8,733 bases of DNA, from NCBI GenBank assembly GCA_038883475.1, contig JAVZMA010000029.1:1-8733 (forward strand). The letters are read 5' to 3'. The stretch is from JAVZLH01 sp038883475. GTDB taxonomy: Archaea; Thermoproteota; Bathyarchaeia; Bathyarchaeales; Bathycorpusculaceae. Made by a program: the position numbers and the translations under genes. Under the pieces are notes generated by a model. The model was given only the letters and a program-made list of their open reading frames with translations, did no database searches and was not told the origin of the DNA. Positions within the stretch are counted from its first letter, which is position 1, and every line of letters begins with the position of its first letter. Positions 1 to 4,733 of this stretch are shown here, in pieces.

Positions 1-279
1 AATCTTGACAGAGTTCATTTTGGGCAGTTTACCACGAATTTCAGGGCCATCCATGTTGCCATAAACAGCCACAACAGGGGCAAGCTGCTCCAACCTATCT
101 ATAACCGACAAGTCAACCAAATCCCCAGCATGCACAATATAGTCGACCTTTTCAAAAATTTCGAAAACCCTTTTTGGGATTTCTTTGGCGCGCACCGGTA
201 TATGCGTGTCTGAAATAAGCCCAATATTTTTTGTTAATGGTGTTTCCCGCAGTTGGCGTAAGGCTTGCTGACTCAGCAT
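1..279 (-). CDS. YfcE/MJ0936-type metallophosphoesterase, N-terminal part (cut by window edge)
   Basis: The first 93 residues are visible; the C-terminus lies beyond base 1. Three signature motifs of the calcineurin-like phosphoesterase fold appear in order: SDTH (residues 23-26), HAGD (50-53) and GNMD (74-77). They supply aspartate, histidine and asparagine ligands for a two-metal centre. The spacing and the short form fit the YfcE/MJ0936 family of cytosolic phosphodiesterases of about 160-170 residues, so about half the protein is present. The ATG at 277-279 is preceded by a GAGGACAAGGTG stretch that can serve as ribosome binding site. About 17 residues precede the first core strand, so a later start cannot be excluded. 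It lies 50 bp downstream of the glycosylase stop on the same strand and may be co-transcribed with it, although a TTTAAG box at 302-307 could be its own promoter. The physiological substrate is unknown. Confidence 0.85.
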   Translation of the reverse strand, partial: MLSQQALRQLRETPLTKNIGLISDTHIPVRAKEIPKRVFEIFEKVDYIVHAGDLVDLSVIDRLEQLAPVVAVYGNMDGPEIRGKLPKMNSVKI

Positions 280-328
280 TTTCACCTTGTCCTCTACAAC
301 ATTTAAGCTCGCTTATGTAGATAAATTT

Positions 329-724
329 TCACGGCTTAGAAACAAACCGGTTCCCCTTAATGTAAAACCTCAATTCTTGTGGAAGATCCCTTTTCACACC
401 TATCCTATGAGAAGTGCAGATTTCAAATTCCTCCGCTGCGGCTTCAAAAATTGCTATTTCGTTTTCAGCCCTCGTAACATCTAAGCCATTCTGTTTCTTC
501 GTTATGCTTAACGCCTTGGTAAGTCTTCCAGGACCGCTTGTCAACGCGTAAATGTCTTCTACTCCCCTATTTTTCATCATAACTTCTATTCCTTGGAGGG
601 GTTCCACCGCCCTTATTAGGACGGCGCCAACACCGCCTTTTGGGTGGGCAACGATGTTCAGGAGCCAGTTTCCATGAACCATGTAGAAGCCATAAGCTTG
701 GAGAACTCTCCCGCAAATCCCCAT
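329..724 (-). pseudogene. mpg: 3-methyladenine DNA glycosylase, C-terminal half, separated from its N-terminal half by the inserted element
   Basis: The reading frame carries the distal half of an AAG/Mpg-family glycosylase, a base-excision-repair enzyme that flips out and removes alkylated purines. Visible landmarks are GNWLLNIVAHP (near residue 18), VLIRAVEPLQG, the TSGPGRLTKAL block typical of the family, and a C-terminal RIGV...LRFYIKGNRFVS ending. The catalytic TEAY segment is absent; it lies at 7713-8000. Genuine glycosylase sequence begins around FYMVHG, which is at the left attachment site. The first 14 residues, including the ATG at 722-724, are read from element DNA, so the open frame is an accident of the insertion or a new start. 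No good ribosome binding site precedes that ATG. A TATA-like stretch at about 774-788 on the minus strand could in principle drive it. Alone this half should have no glycosylase activity. Joining to the N-terminal half restores a continuous frame of normal family length. Confidence 0.88.
667..685. repeat. Left attachment site (attL), imperfect 19-bp direct repeat
   Basis: The sequence AGTTTCCAT-GAA-CCATGTA matches AGTTTCCAT-TTC-CCATGTA at 7760-7778 except for the three central bases. It falls exactly where the glycosylase homology of the left fragment begins, at the YMVHGN codons. The arms TTTCCAT and CATGTAG form a weak dyad, as expected for a tyrosine recombinase core. The 11-mer TTCCATGAACC at 670-680 is also repeated exactly at 7743-7753. 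Confidence 0.65.
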
Positions 725-928
725 TTTTCTGTTTTGTGCAACGTTTAAAGGGTTCCTAAAATTGTTTTGGCCGCTTTTTAACTATATGATGAAGGGCCAT
801 AGGGCTGAGCCTTTTGAAGGGGCGATGTGATAGATACCCTCGGCTGAAAACAGGGGGCATATTCACGACTAGGCATTTTTGCATGGTTTAGGCTTAGGCT
901 AAAAGCGTAAAAATGGCTTCTCTTGACT
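725..928. other. Gene-free left end of the element, probable attP-adjacent and regulatory DNA
   Basis: No convincing gene is present in these 204 bp; the longest ATG frames are under 20 codons. There is a short dyad GGCTGAGCC near 810, and a TTAGGC tandem hexamer (889-900) inside a TTTAG...CTAAA dyad (887-903), which could end transcription of the minus-strand gene or bind a regulator. In the excised circle this stretch would directly adjoin the attachment site and the integrase 3' end, so recombinase arm-binding sites could lie here; that is inference. Confidence 0.4.
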
Positions 929-1111
929 TTAACCGTATTTTTCTAAGGCTGCTTGAATAAGTTGTATATCTTCTTCTAGCTGTGTTTTAGCCTTCCTAAA
1001 AATGTAGATTAGATTTCGCAGCCCGTTTAACTTTTCACCCGTTTCTACGAACCTTTTGAGGATTTCACGTTCATGTTTTGTGAGGATGTAGGTGCGCGCC
1101 ATTTTAATCAT
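929..1111 (-). CDS. Small basic helical protein of 60 residues, unrecognised
   Basis: The frame encodes a lysine- and arginine-rich, probably all-helical protein. A first helix covers about residues 9-27 and a second runs from about 30 to the end, with an amphipathic leucine and isoleucine pattern compatible with a helical hairpin or dimer. The segment LTKHEREILKRF resembles the first helix of small helix-turn-helix or coiled-coil regulators of archaeal elements, but I cannot assign a family. Two starts are possible: ATG at 1109-1111, with GGAG only 2 nt upstream, or ATG at 1100-1102, where the same GGAG is 11 nt away. It is the only element gene transcribed leftward apart from the glycosylase fragments and is divergent from the 1187 gene across a shared AT-rich promoter. 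That arrangement is common for a regulator of the rightward operon, which is inferred. Confidence 0.6.
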   Translation of the reverse strand: MIKMARTYILTKHEREILKRFVETGEKLNGLRNLIYIFRKAKTQLEEDIQLIQAALEKYG

Positions 1112-1119
1112 GTCTCCGT

Positions 1120-1180
1120 TATTATGTCTTTACAATCGAAACATTTAAATATTTCGTCTGTGCTATTATGTCTTGGTGAT
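1120..1180. promoter_or_regulatory. Divergent promoter with palindromic TATA box and duplicated operator-like sites
   Basis: ATTTAAAT (1143-1150) is a perfect palindrome and can act as TATA box in both directions. The 11-mer TATTATGTCTT occurs twice in the same orientation, at 1120-1130 and 1164-1174. The copies lie about 22 bp on either side of the TATA centre, near the predicted start of the leftward and of the rightward transcript respectively. An inverted copy of the core, AAGACAT, lies at 1182-1188. GGTGAT at 1175-1180 is the ribosome binding site of the rightward gene, 6 nt before its ATG. Confidence 0.55.
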
Positions 1181-1186
1181 AAAGAC

Positions 1187-1492
1187 ATGGTTGATGTGGT
1201 AACTGTTAGGGGCCGAAGATACATCCGCCTAGACAGAACAACCTTCGCAGCTGTTGAGCCTGTCTGCGAGTTTCTTTTAGATGATGGAGAGTTCATTATG
1301 AAAGTCAAGCGAGCCTATAATGTCCAGGTTTGCCTAAACAATGGCTGGGGCTTTTCCGTCACGCATGAGGGCTTTAGGATTCGCTTCGACTTGCCAAACA
1401 CGACGGGCTATCAGCTTCCACGCATTTACGAGGGCTATGTGGAAGAGGAGCCCCAAACCGTCCAGCTAAGCCTTCTCGAGGTGACTGGTTAA
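1187..1492 (+). CDS. Unrecognised 101-residue protein, first gene of a three-gene cluster
   Basis: The start is the ATG at 1187 with GGTGAT 6 nt upstream and a TATA box about 36 bp upstream; a longer frame reaching back to 1073 would run through the promoter. The protein has an alternating hydrophobic and charged pattern suggesting mainly beta structure (VTVRGRRYIRLD near the N-terminus, GFRIRFDLP near residue 66). Its acidic tail ends in TVQLSLLEVTG. No signal peptide, membrane segment or metal motif is visible. I do not recognise the family. The stop overlaps the next start by one base (TAATG), so this gene and the next are probably translationally coupled. The divergent promoter and nearby small regulators suggest an early or regulatory operon of the element. 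Confidence 0.7.
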   Translation: MVDVVTVRGRRYIRLDRTTFAAVEPVCEFLLDDGEFIMKVKRAYNVQVCLNNGWGFSVTHEGFRIRFDLPNTTGYQLPRIYEGYVEEEPQTVQLSLLEVTG

Positions 1493-1710
1493 TGTTTGAA
1501 CATGAAAAGGAATATGAAACGGTTAAAGTGAAGGTTCCAAAGGCAATCCTGGACTTCTTGAAAATTTTGCGAGTTGATGTTGAAGAGTATCTGGAGCGCG
1601 CGTTAATTGAGGCGTTTAAAGCGGACATGGAAACATCCACAGGCCCATTTATGGAAAACATCCAAAAACGCTTCCCCGAGTTGAAGCGCCTCTTTGAGGG
1701 TTCACAATGA
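1492..1710 (+). CDS. Small ribbon-helix-helix-like protein, 72 residues
   Basis: A beta strand (VKVKVP, residues 11-16) is followed by a helix (about 17-26), a turn, and a second helix (about 29-46). This is the order seen in ribbon-helix-helix DNA-binding proteins, though the match is by pattern only. A C-terminal amphipathic helix (about 54-69) could mediate partner binding. The ATG shares a base with the preceding stop (TAATG), and GAGGTGACTGG at the end of the previous gene supplies a ribosome binding site. Its own stop overlaps the start of the next frame (ATGA at 1707-1710). A small DNA-binding protein coupled to a downstream partner could be the antitoxin half of a toxin-antitoxin pair, or simply an operon autoregulator. 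Neither is shown, because the downstream gene is frameshifted and unrecognised. Confidence 0.65.
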   Translation: MFEHEKEYETVKVKVPKAILDFLKILRVDVEEYLERALIEAFKADMETSTGPFMENIQKRFPELKRLFEGSQ

Positions 1711-1927
1711 AGGTTGTGGTTAAACGCGGTTCTCAGCGTCACATTCTTTTTTGGCGGCCCTTAAAAGGCAAAAGGTTTTACCCTATAACTACGCAAATGT
1801 GGCTTTTATTGGGGCTTTAGAGGATGTCCGTCGTAAAATCAACGAGCTTTTACAGGGAAAAGCCGCGCAAGTGGAGTTTGAGGCTTACTATTGTCGAGCC
1901 ACGAAAATTCTAGCTTTATGGGCCTAG
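1707..1927 (+). pseudogene. Frameshifted small gene downstream of the ribbon-helix-helix-like gene
   Basis: An ATG overlapping the previous stop opens a frame (MKVVVKRGSQRH...WRPLKGKRF) that stops at 1818-1820 after 37 residues. A second frame, open from 1724, continues with ANVAFIGALEDVRRKINELL and ends at 1925-1927 with a coherent amphipathic helix. Joining the two through a one-base shift somewhere between 1724 and 1817 gives one protein of roughly 72 residues with a basic beta-like N-terminus and a helical C-terminus. The downstream frame sits one base short, as after a single-base deletion. The T6 run at about 1745-1750 or the TTTTACCC stretch near 1775-1782 are likely places. No classical minus-one slippery heptamer in the correct register is present, so a real mutation or a sequencing error is more likely than programmed frameshifting. 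The function is not recognised. Confidence 0.55.
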
Positions 1928-1938
1928 AATTACCTGAG

Positions 1939-1952
1939 AAACTTAAAAGTTT
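1939..1952. promoter_or_regulatory. Probable promoter (TATA in a palindrome) for the 1976 gene
   Basis: AAACTTAAAAGTTT is a perfect 14-bp palindrome containing a TATA-like CTTAAAAG (1942-1949), 27-34 bp before the ATG at 1976. That spacing fits a leaderless or nearly leaderless archaeal transcript. The motif ACTTAAA recurs at 1967-1973. Confidence 0.5.
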
Positions 1953-1975
1953 GATCGTCAATTACAACTTAAAGC

Positions 1976-2440
1976 ATGAGAGGACAGATGATGACCATTA
2001 TCCCGGAGAGAAAAAAAGGGCGACGGGGAAGACCGCGAACAAAAATCTACATTAAAACCGCTGATTTTTTGAATGAGTTTGAGGAGCTTAAAAGGGAATA
2101 TTTACGTCGAAAGCATATTGTTAAAACGCTTTATAGGGCCGTTTTCAAAAAAATTGAACCTTACGGAACCGGTAAATATAGAAACGAAGTTGAAGTTGTT
2201 AAGGCAAAATTTGAAGGTGAATTTTTCAAGTGTCCCATTTGCGGCGCGCTTTGTCCTGGAAAAGAATTTGTAATCGATGAGAAGCATGACCCACCGAGAA
2301 TTAGAGTTCCTCTTGAATGTGGCCATTGGCTCGATTTATTTTTGAAGCCGAAGGGCCGTTGCCCAGAATGCGATAGTAAATTAGCCTTTGATGATGAAGG
2401 TTTCATTGTTTGCCCTAAATGTGGCTGGAGTGAACTGTAA
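1976..2440 (+). CDS. Basic zinc-ribbon DNA-binding protein with AT-hook-like N-terminus
   Basis: The N-terminus contains KKGRRGRPRTK (residues 13-23), whose GRP core flanked by arginines is the signature of an AT-hook that reads the minor groove of AT-rich DNA. A basic helical region follows (about 30-75). The C-terminal half has two metal-binding clusters: C86, C89, C93 with C115 and H117, and then C129, C132, C146, C149, a clean zinc ribbon. Length is 154 residues from ATG 1976, which suits a leaderless transcript from the box at 1942. Starting at ATG 1991 would give GAGG a 7-nt spacing and remove only five residues; the motifs are unaffected. I infer a sequence- or structure-selective DNA-binding protein, perhaps a transcription factor or an accessory replication protein, since the AAA+ gene follows two genes downstream. 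The exact family is not recognised. Confidence 0.75.
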   Translation: MRGQMMTIIPERKKGRRGRPRTKIYIKTADFLNEFEELKREYLRRKHIVKTLYRAVFKKIEPYGTGKYRNEVEVVKAKFEGEFFKCPICGALCPGKEFVIDEKHDPPRIRVPLECGHWLDLFLKPKGRCPECDSKLAFDDEGFIVCPKCGWSEL

Positions 2441-2454
2441 TTTTGGGAATAAAA

Positions 2455-2463
2455 GGAGGGAGG
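2455..2463 (+). promoter_or_regulatory. Ribosome binding site that fixes the TTG start at 2469
   Basis: GGAGGGAGG is a near-ideal anti-16S match 5 nt before TTG 2469. It rules out the in-frame ATG at 2388, which lies inside the previous gene and has no such site. Confidence 0.75.
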
Positions 2464-2468
2464 AAAAC

Positions 2469-2798
2469 TTGACAAAAAACAAAGAGTTTATAGAGAATCT
2501 CCGTGAAATGTTAGACGTTTTAATAAAAGGTGCGCAAACTGATATAGCGAAGCTTATCCTGCCAAGCCTAAAACTTGCCAAGCGTGAGCTTCACCTAAAC
2601 ATAGTAGGCTCTAAAATACCATTGATGTGGAAATGTGAGCTTCCAATAAGATACGCGGAGATAATATTAAGCGTTGCAGATAAAATCAAGGAGACAGAAG
2701 CTTTCATGAAATCCAAACTAGAAGAGCTTAAAGAGCTTCGGAAACAAGTTAGGGCTAGAGAGATAACCGACGACGACGAGTATTTTGTTCCAGAGTAA
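2469..2798 (+). CDS. Helical 109-residue protein with coiled-coil C-terminus, unrecognised
   Basis: The TTG start is chosen because of the very strong ribosome binding site at 2455-2463. The product is almost entirely helical: a first region (about residues 3-45) with regular leucines, a short connecting stretch around GSKIPLMWKC, and a long charged helix (about 60-97, IKETEAFMKSKLEELKELRKQ) predicted to form a coiled coil, ending in an acidic DDDEYFVPE tail. There is no metal site, signal peptide or membrane segment. It lies 28 bp after the zinc-ribbon gene, with no clear promoter between, so the two are probably co-transcribed. Its place just upstream of the AAA+ gene suggests an accessory role in replication or partitioning, but nothing in the sequence proves that. 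Confidence 0.7.
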   Translation: MTKNKEFIENLREMLDVLIKGAQTDIAKLILPSLKLAKRELHLNIVGSKIPLMWKCELPIRYAEIILSVADKIKETEAFMKSKLEELKELRKQVRAREITDDDEYFVPE

Positions 2799-2826
2799 GA
2801 TGTGATTTTTGGGAATAATAAATTGA

Positions 2827-2920
2827 GATAAGGAAGCATCCTTATCCTCGATGAACCACCTCGCAGAATGCGGGGTTTACATAGCGTAAGCTATTTTTCA
2901 GCCATAAGGTGGGATTCCTT
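2827..2920 (+). promoter_or_regulatory. Structured leader able to sequester the ribosome binding site of the AAA+ gene
   Basis: Several exact complementary segments lie in this 94-bp stretch. GATAAGGA/TCCTTATC (2827-2834 with 2839-2846) forms an 8-bp hairpin. CCACCT (2856-2861) pairs with AGGTGG (2907-2912), which contains the likely ribosome binding site for the TTG at 2923. Inside that stem sit CGCA/TGCG (2862-2865 with 2869-2872) and ATAGC/GCTAT closed by a GTAA tetraloop (2881-2894) followed by TTTT. AAGGAA (2830-2835) can instead pair with TTCCTT (2915-2920), competing with the first hairpin. This could be a translational switch, an attenuator or a replication-origin structure. I recognise no known riboswitch class. 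Confidence 0.5.
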
Positions 2921-2922
2921 TT

Positions 2923-4326
2923 TTGATAAACGTCGAAGCAGATTATTCAGGCCTTGCCACAAGCAAAGAAGAACTTAAAGAGAACTTGAGAAACTTAAAC
3001 CGGCCCATATCAATCGAGGAGCTTACTGAGATTTTAGGTAGCACGGTGAAACACGACAACGAAAACAAGGCAATCTGCTTCTTAACCATGCTATTGACTT
3101 ATACAAGCGAAGACCAAATAAACATAGGGTTTATTGCTGAAAGCAGCACGGGTAAAAGCTATATTCCACTTGAGCTTGCGTGGTATTTTCCCCAAGAAGA
3201 TGTCCTCGAATATGGATATAGCAGCCCAACGGCCTTTTTCCACGATTACGGGAGTGTGGAAAGGGATCCGTTCAACGAAAGACACAAAATCATCCATGTA
3301 AACTTGGCCAAAAAAATTTTAATTTTTTTGGATCAGCCACATGACGCTCTCCTTCAACGTTTAAGGCCCTTGTTGAGCCATGATAGGCGCAAAATAACGC
3401 TGAAAATCACCGATAAGAAAGAGAAATCGGGACTTAGAACGAAAACTGTGATTCTGGAAGGCTTTCCTACTGTCATATTTTGTGCGGCCAAATTTAGGAT
3501 GGAAGATCAAGAAAAGACACGGCTCCTACTTTTAAGTCCTGAAATAAGTCAAGAGAAGCTACGTGAATCGGTTTGGCTTAAAATTTTGAGGGAATCTAAC
3601 CGTGAGATCTTCAACAAGCGTATGGAAGAAGACCTAGATCGAAAGTTTTTGGCCACTCGTGTATGGGCTATAAAAAACGCCGGCATTAACTATGTTATAA
3701 TTCCAGAGGAATTGAGTCAAAAAATTTACGAAGAATTTCTGAACCTGCATAAGAACCTTGTCCCTCGCCATCAAAGAGATATCAGTCGGCTTTTAGCTTT
3801 GGTTAAGGCCCATGCGCTTCTAAATTTTATGCATCGAAAGCGCGAGGGAGACGCCATAATCACAACTGAAGAAGACGTGAAAGTGGGCTTCCAACTTTAC
3901 GAGGGAGTAAGCGAGGCTAATGAGCATGGTTTAAGCCCTGAAATTTGGAGAATTTACAAAACGATTAAACCATACTTCAACGGTAATGGGTTGACAAGGC
4001 GTGATTTCCAACAAATCTATTTCCAAAAGTTTCATAAACCTATTGGGTATGATTATGCGGGCTTAATTCTCAAAACGTTGACTGGAACCGGATTAATAAC
4101 GGAAGAGGCTGATCCAAACGATAAGCGTGTGATAAGATATATGAGTTTCGAGGGTGGGGTAACCTCTCCAGAGCATAGCTCAAGTATACAAAACGGTATA
4201 CCCCACCCCCCAGACTCATATATCTGTGAAGTTTGCGGCCGTCCAACAAACAAATGCTATCCACGTGAAGGCCGTTTGGTTTGGCTTTGTGATAATTGTC
4301 TGTCCAAATGGGAGGGATCTTTATAA
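2923..4326 (+). CDS. AAA+ ATPase with winged-helix-like region and C-terminal zinc finger, probable replicative helicase or initiator
   Basis: This 467-residue protein is the largest product of the element. Walker A is AESSTGKS (72-79, K78) and Walker B is ILIFLD (132-137, D137). A strand FPTVIFCAA (181-189) sits where sensor 1 is expected. The stretch ISRLLALVKAHALL (287-300) resembles the lid region of MCM-type helicases, followed by a probable winged-helix region (about 340-405). A low-complexity linker (about 408-432) leads to a cysteine cluster C435, C438, C445, C456, C459. These features suggest a divergent MCM-like or superfamily 3-like helicase that melts or unwinds the element's DNA; this is inferred from architecture, since no primase motif is visible. 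The start is TTG 2923, with AGGTGG 10 nt upstream inside a structured leader. The stop overlaps the next ATG (TAATG). The linker is encoded by a long inverted repeat (4135-4225), which may mean the zinc finger was added later. Confidence 0.75.
   Translation: MINVEADYSGLATSKEELKENLRNLNRPISIEELTEILGSTVKHDNENKAICFLTMLLTYTSEDQINIGFIAESSTGKSYIPLELAWYFPQEDVLEYGYSSPTAFFHDYGSVERDPFNERHKIIHVNLAKKILIFLDQPHDALLQRLRPLLSHDRRKITLKITDKKEKSGLRTKTVILEGFPTVIFCAAKFRMEDQEKTRLLLLSPEISQEKLRESVWLKILRESNREIFNKRMEEDLDRKFLATRVWAIKNAGINYVIIPEELSQKIYEEFLNLHKNLVPRHQRDISRLLALVKAHALLNFMHRKREGDAIITTEEDVKVGFQLYEGVSEANEHGLSPEIWRIYKTIKPYFNGNGLTRRDFQQIYFQKFHKPIGYDYAGLILKTLTGTGLITEEADPNDKRVIRYMSFEGGVTSPEHSSSIQNGIPHPPDSYICEVCGRPTNKCYPREGRLVWLCDNCLSKWEGSL
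3308..3331. repeat. Perfect AT-rich palindrome in the AAA+ gene
   Basis: Two 11-bp arms (CCAAAAAAATT and AATTTTTTTGG) are separated by TT. The stretch encodes lysines and the Walker B strand, so codon choice may explain it. A-tracts of this type bend DNA and melt easily. Confidence 0.4.
4135..4225. repeat. Long imperfect inverted repeat inside the AAA+ gene
   Basis: Arms of 27 bp (4135-4161 and 4199-4225) match at 24 positions, and one mismatch is a G-T wobble in RNA. The outer 12 bp (AGATATATGAGT) and inner 10 bp (GGGTGGGGTA) pair perfectly. The loop is about 37 nt. The repeat encodes the linker between the winged-helix-like region and the zinc finger. It could be a small inserted palindromic element, an origin hairpin or an RNA structure. 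Confidence 0.75.
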
Positions 4327-4634
4327 TGGTTTCTGAAAACCAAACCCCCCAACCAACCGCACCGTTACAGTTTGTTTGCCTGAAATGTTTACGGAGGGTT
4401 GATGAACATCAAAAAATCATTGTTCACCGTAACGGTGCAGCTTTCTTAACTTTCTGGTTTTGCCCGGACTGTTACCGTGAGCTTAACAGTATATTAAACC
4501 ATCCGCCTCACATCACGCTTTGTAAATTATGCTTAGCCTCGTTTTTACACGACTTAATTCTATGGGCGTTTTCCACAACTTGCGAGGATTTACATAAACA
4601 TAAAATTTCCCAGACTAAAGCCATGGAAAAATGA
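4326..4634 (+). CDS. Small CxxC zinc-binding protein, 102 residues
   Basis: The ATG at 4326 overlaps the AAA+ stop (TAATG) and follows GGAGGG about 10 nt upstream. An upstream in-frame ATG at 4296 lies inside the previous gene and is less likely. Three CxxC pairs are visible: C18/C21, C46/C49 and C66/C69, plus C86. The first two probably form one zinc ribbon. The third precedes a hydrophobic helix (FLHDLILWAF, about 73-82) that is too short and too polar to be a clear membrane segment. The cysteine spacing resembles the C-terminal finger of the preceding ATPase, so it may be a partner that binds the same DNA or complex; this is inferred. The family is not recognised. A hairpin followed by T residues just downstream suggests this is the last gene of the operon. 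Confidence 0.65.
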   Translation: MVSENQTPQPTAPLQFVCLKCLRRVDEHQKIIVHRNGAAFLTFWFCPDCYRELNSILNHPPHITLCKLCLASFLHDLILWAFSTTCEDLHKHKISQTKAMEK

Positions 4635-4640
4635 GGTTTT

Positions 4641-4658
4641 ACGTGATTCACGTTTTTA
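4641..4658 (+). terminator. Short hairpin and T-run after the AAA+ operon
   Basis: ACGTG-ATT-CACGT (4641-4653) forms a 5-bp stem followed by TTTTT-ATT. It lies 7 bp after the CxxC gene stop and before a new TATA-like box at 4663. Archaea usually terminate at U-runs, so the T-stretch is the stronger part of the evidence. Confidence 0.5.
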
Positions 4659-4662
4659 TTGG

Positions 4663-4703
4663 CTTAAATTTGCGAAAGGGCAATTGGTTTAGCCCAGTTG
4701 CCC
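4663..4703 (+). promoter_or_regulatory. Promoter with a 10-bp dyad over the predicted transcription start
   Basis: CTTAAATT (4663-4670) fits a TATA box. About 25 bp downstream lies a dyad: GGGCAATTGG (4678-4687) pairs with CCAGTTGCCC (4694-4703) around a 6-nt centre with one G-T pair. It covers the expected start of the transcript for the 4734 gene, so it could be an operator for a dimeric repressor or a hairpin at the 5' end of the mRNA. Confidence 0.5.
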
Positions 4704-4721
4704 CGCAAACCAAAAATGTGT

Positions 4722-4729
4722 GAGGTGAT
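4722..4729 (+). promoter_or_regulatory. Ribosome binding site that fixes the GTG start at 4734
   Basis: GAGGTGAT ends 4 nt before GTG 4734. The longer frame would start at 4698 inside the dyad without such a site, so GTG is preferred. Confidence 0.7.
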
Positions 4730-4733
4730 AAGC

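Noticed and set aside
287..484. Plus-strand open frame of 65 residues
   Set aside because: It is antisense to the C-terminal end of the glycosylase fragment and to the gap before the phosphoesterase, with no recognisable motif.
1073..1186. Longer N-terminus for the 1187 gene
   Set aside because: It would include the divergent promoter and the TATA box, and ATG 1187 has a well-spaced GGTGAT.
1707..1927. Programmed ribosomal frameshift
   Set aside because: The T6 run is read as CTT TTT TGG, which is not a slippery heptamer in the right register, and no clear stimulatory structure was seen after it.
2827..2920. tRNA or known riboswitch class
   Set aside because: There is no T-loop consensus, no CCA-compatible acceptor stem and no conserved core of the fluoride, cobalamin or cyclic-di-GMP classes that I can recognise.
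4296..4325. Upstream ATG for the CxxC gene
   Set aside because: It lies within the AAA+ zinc-finger codons. ATG 4326 in the TAATG overlap with GGAGGG upstream is the better start.
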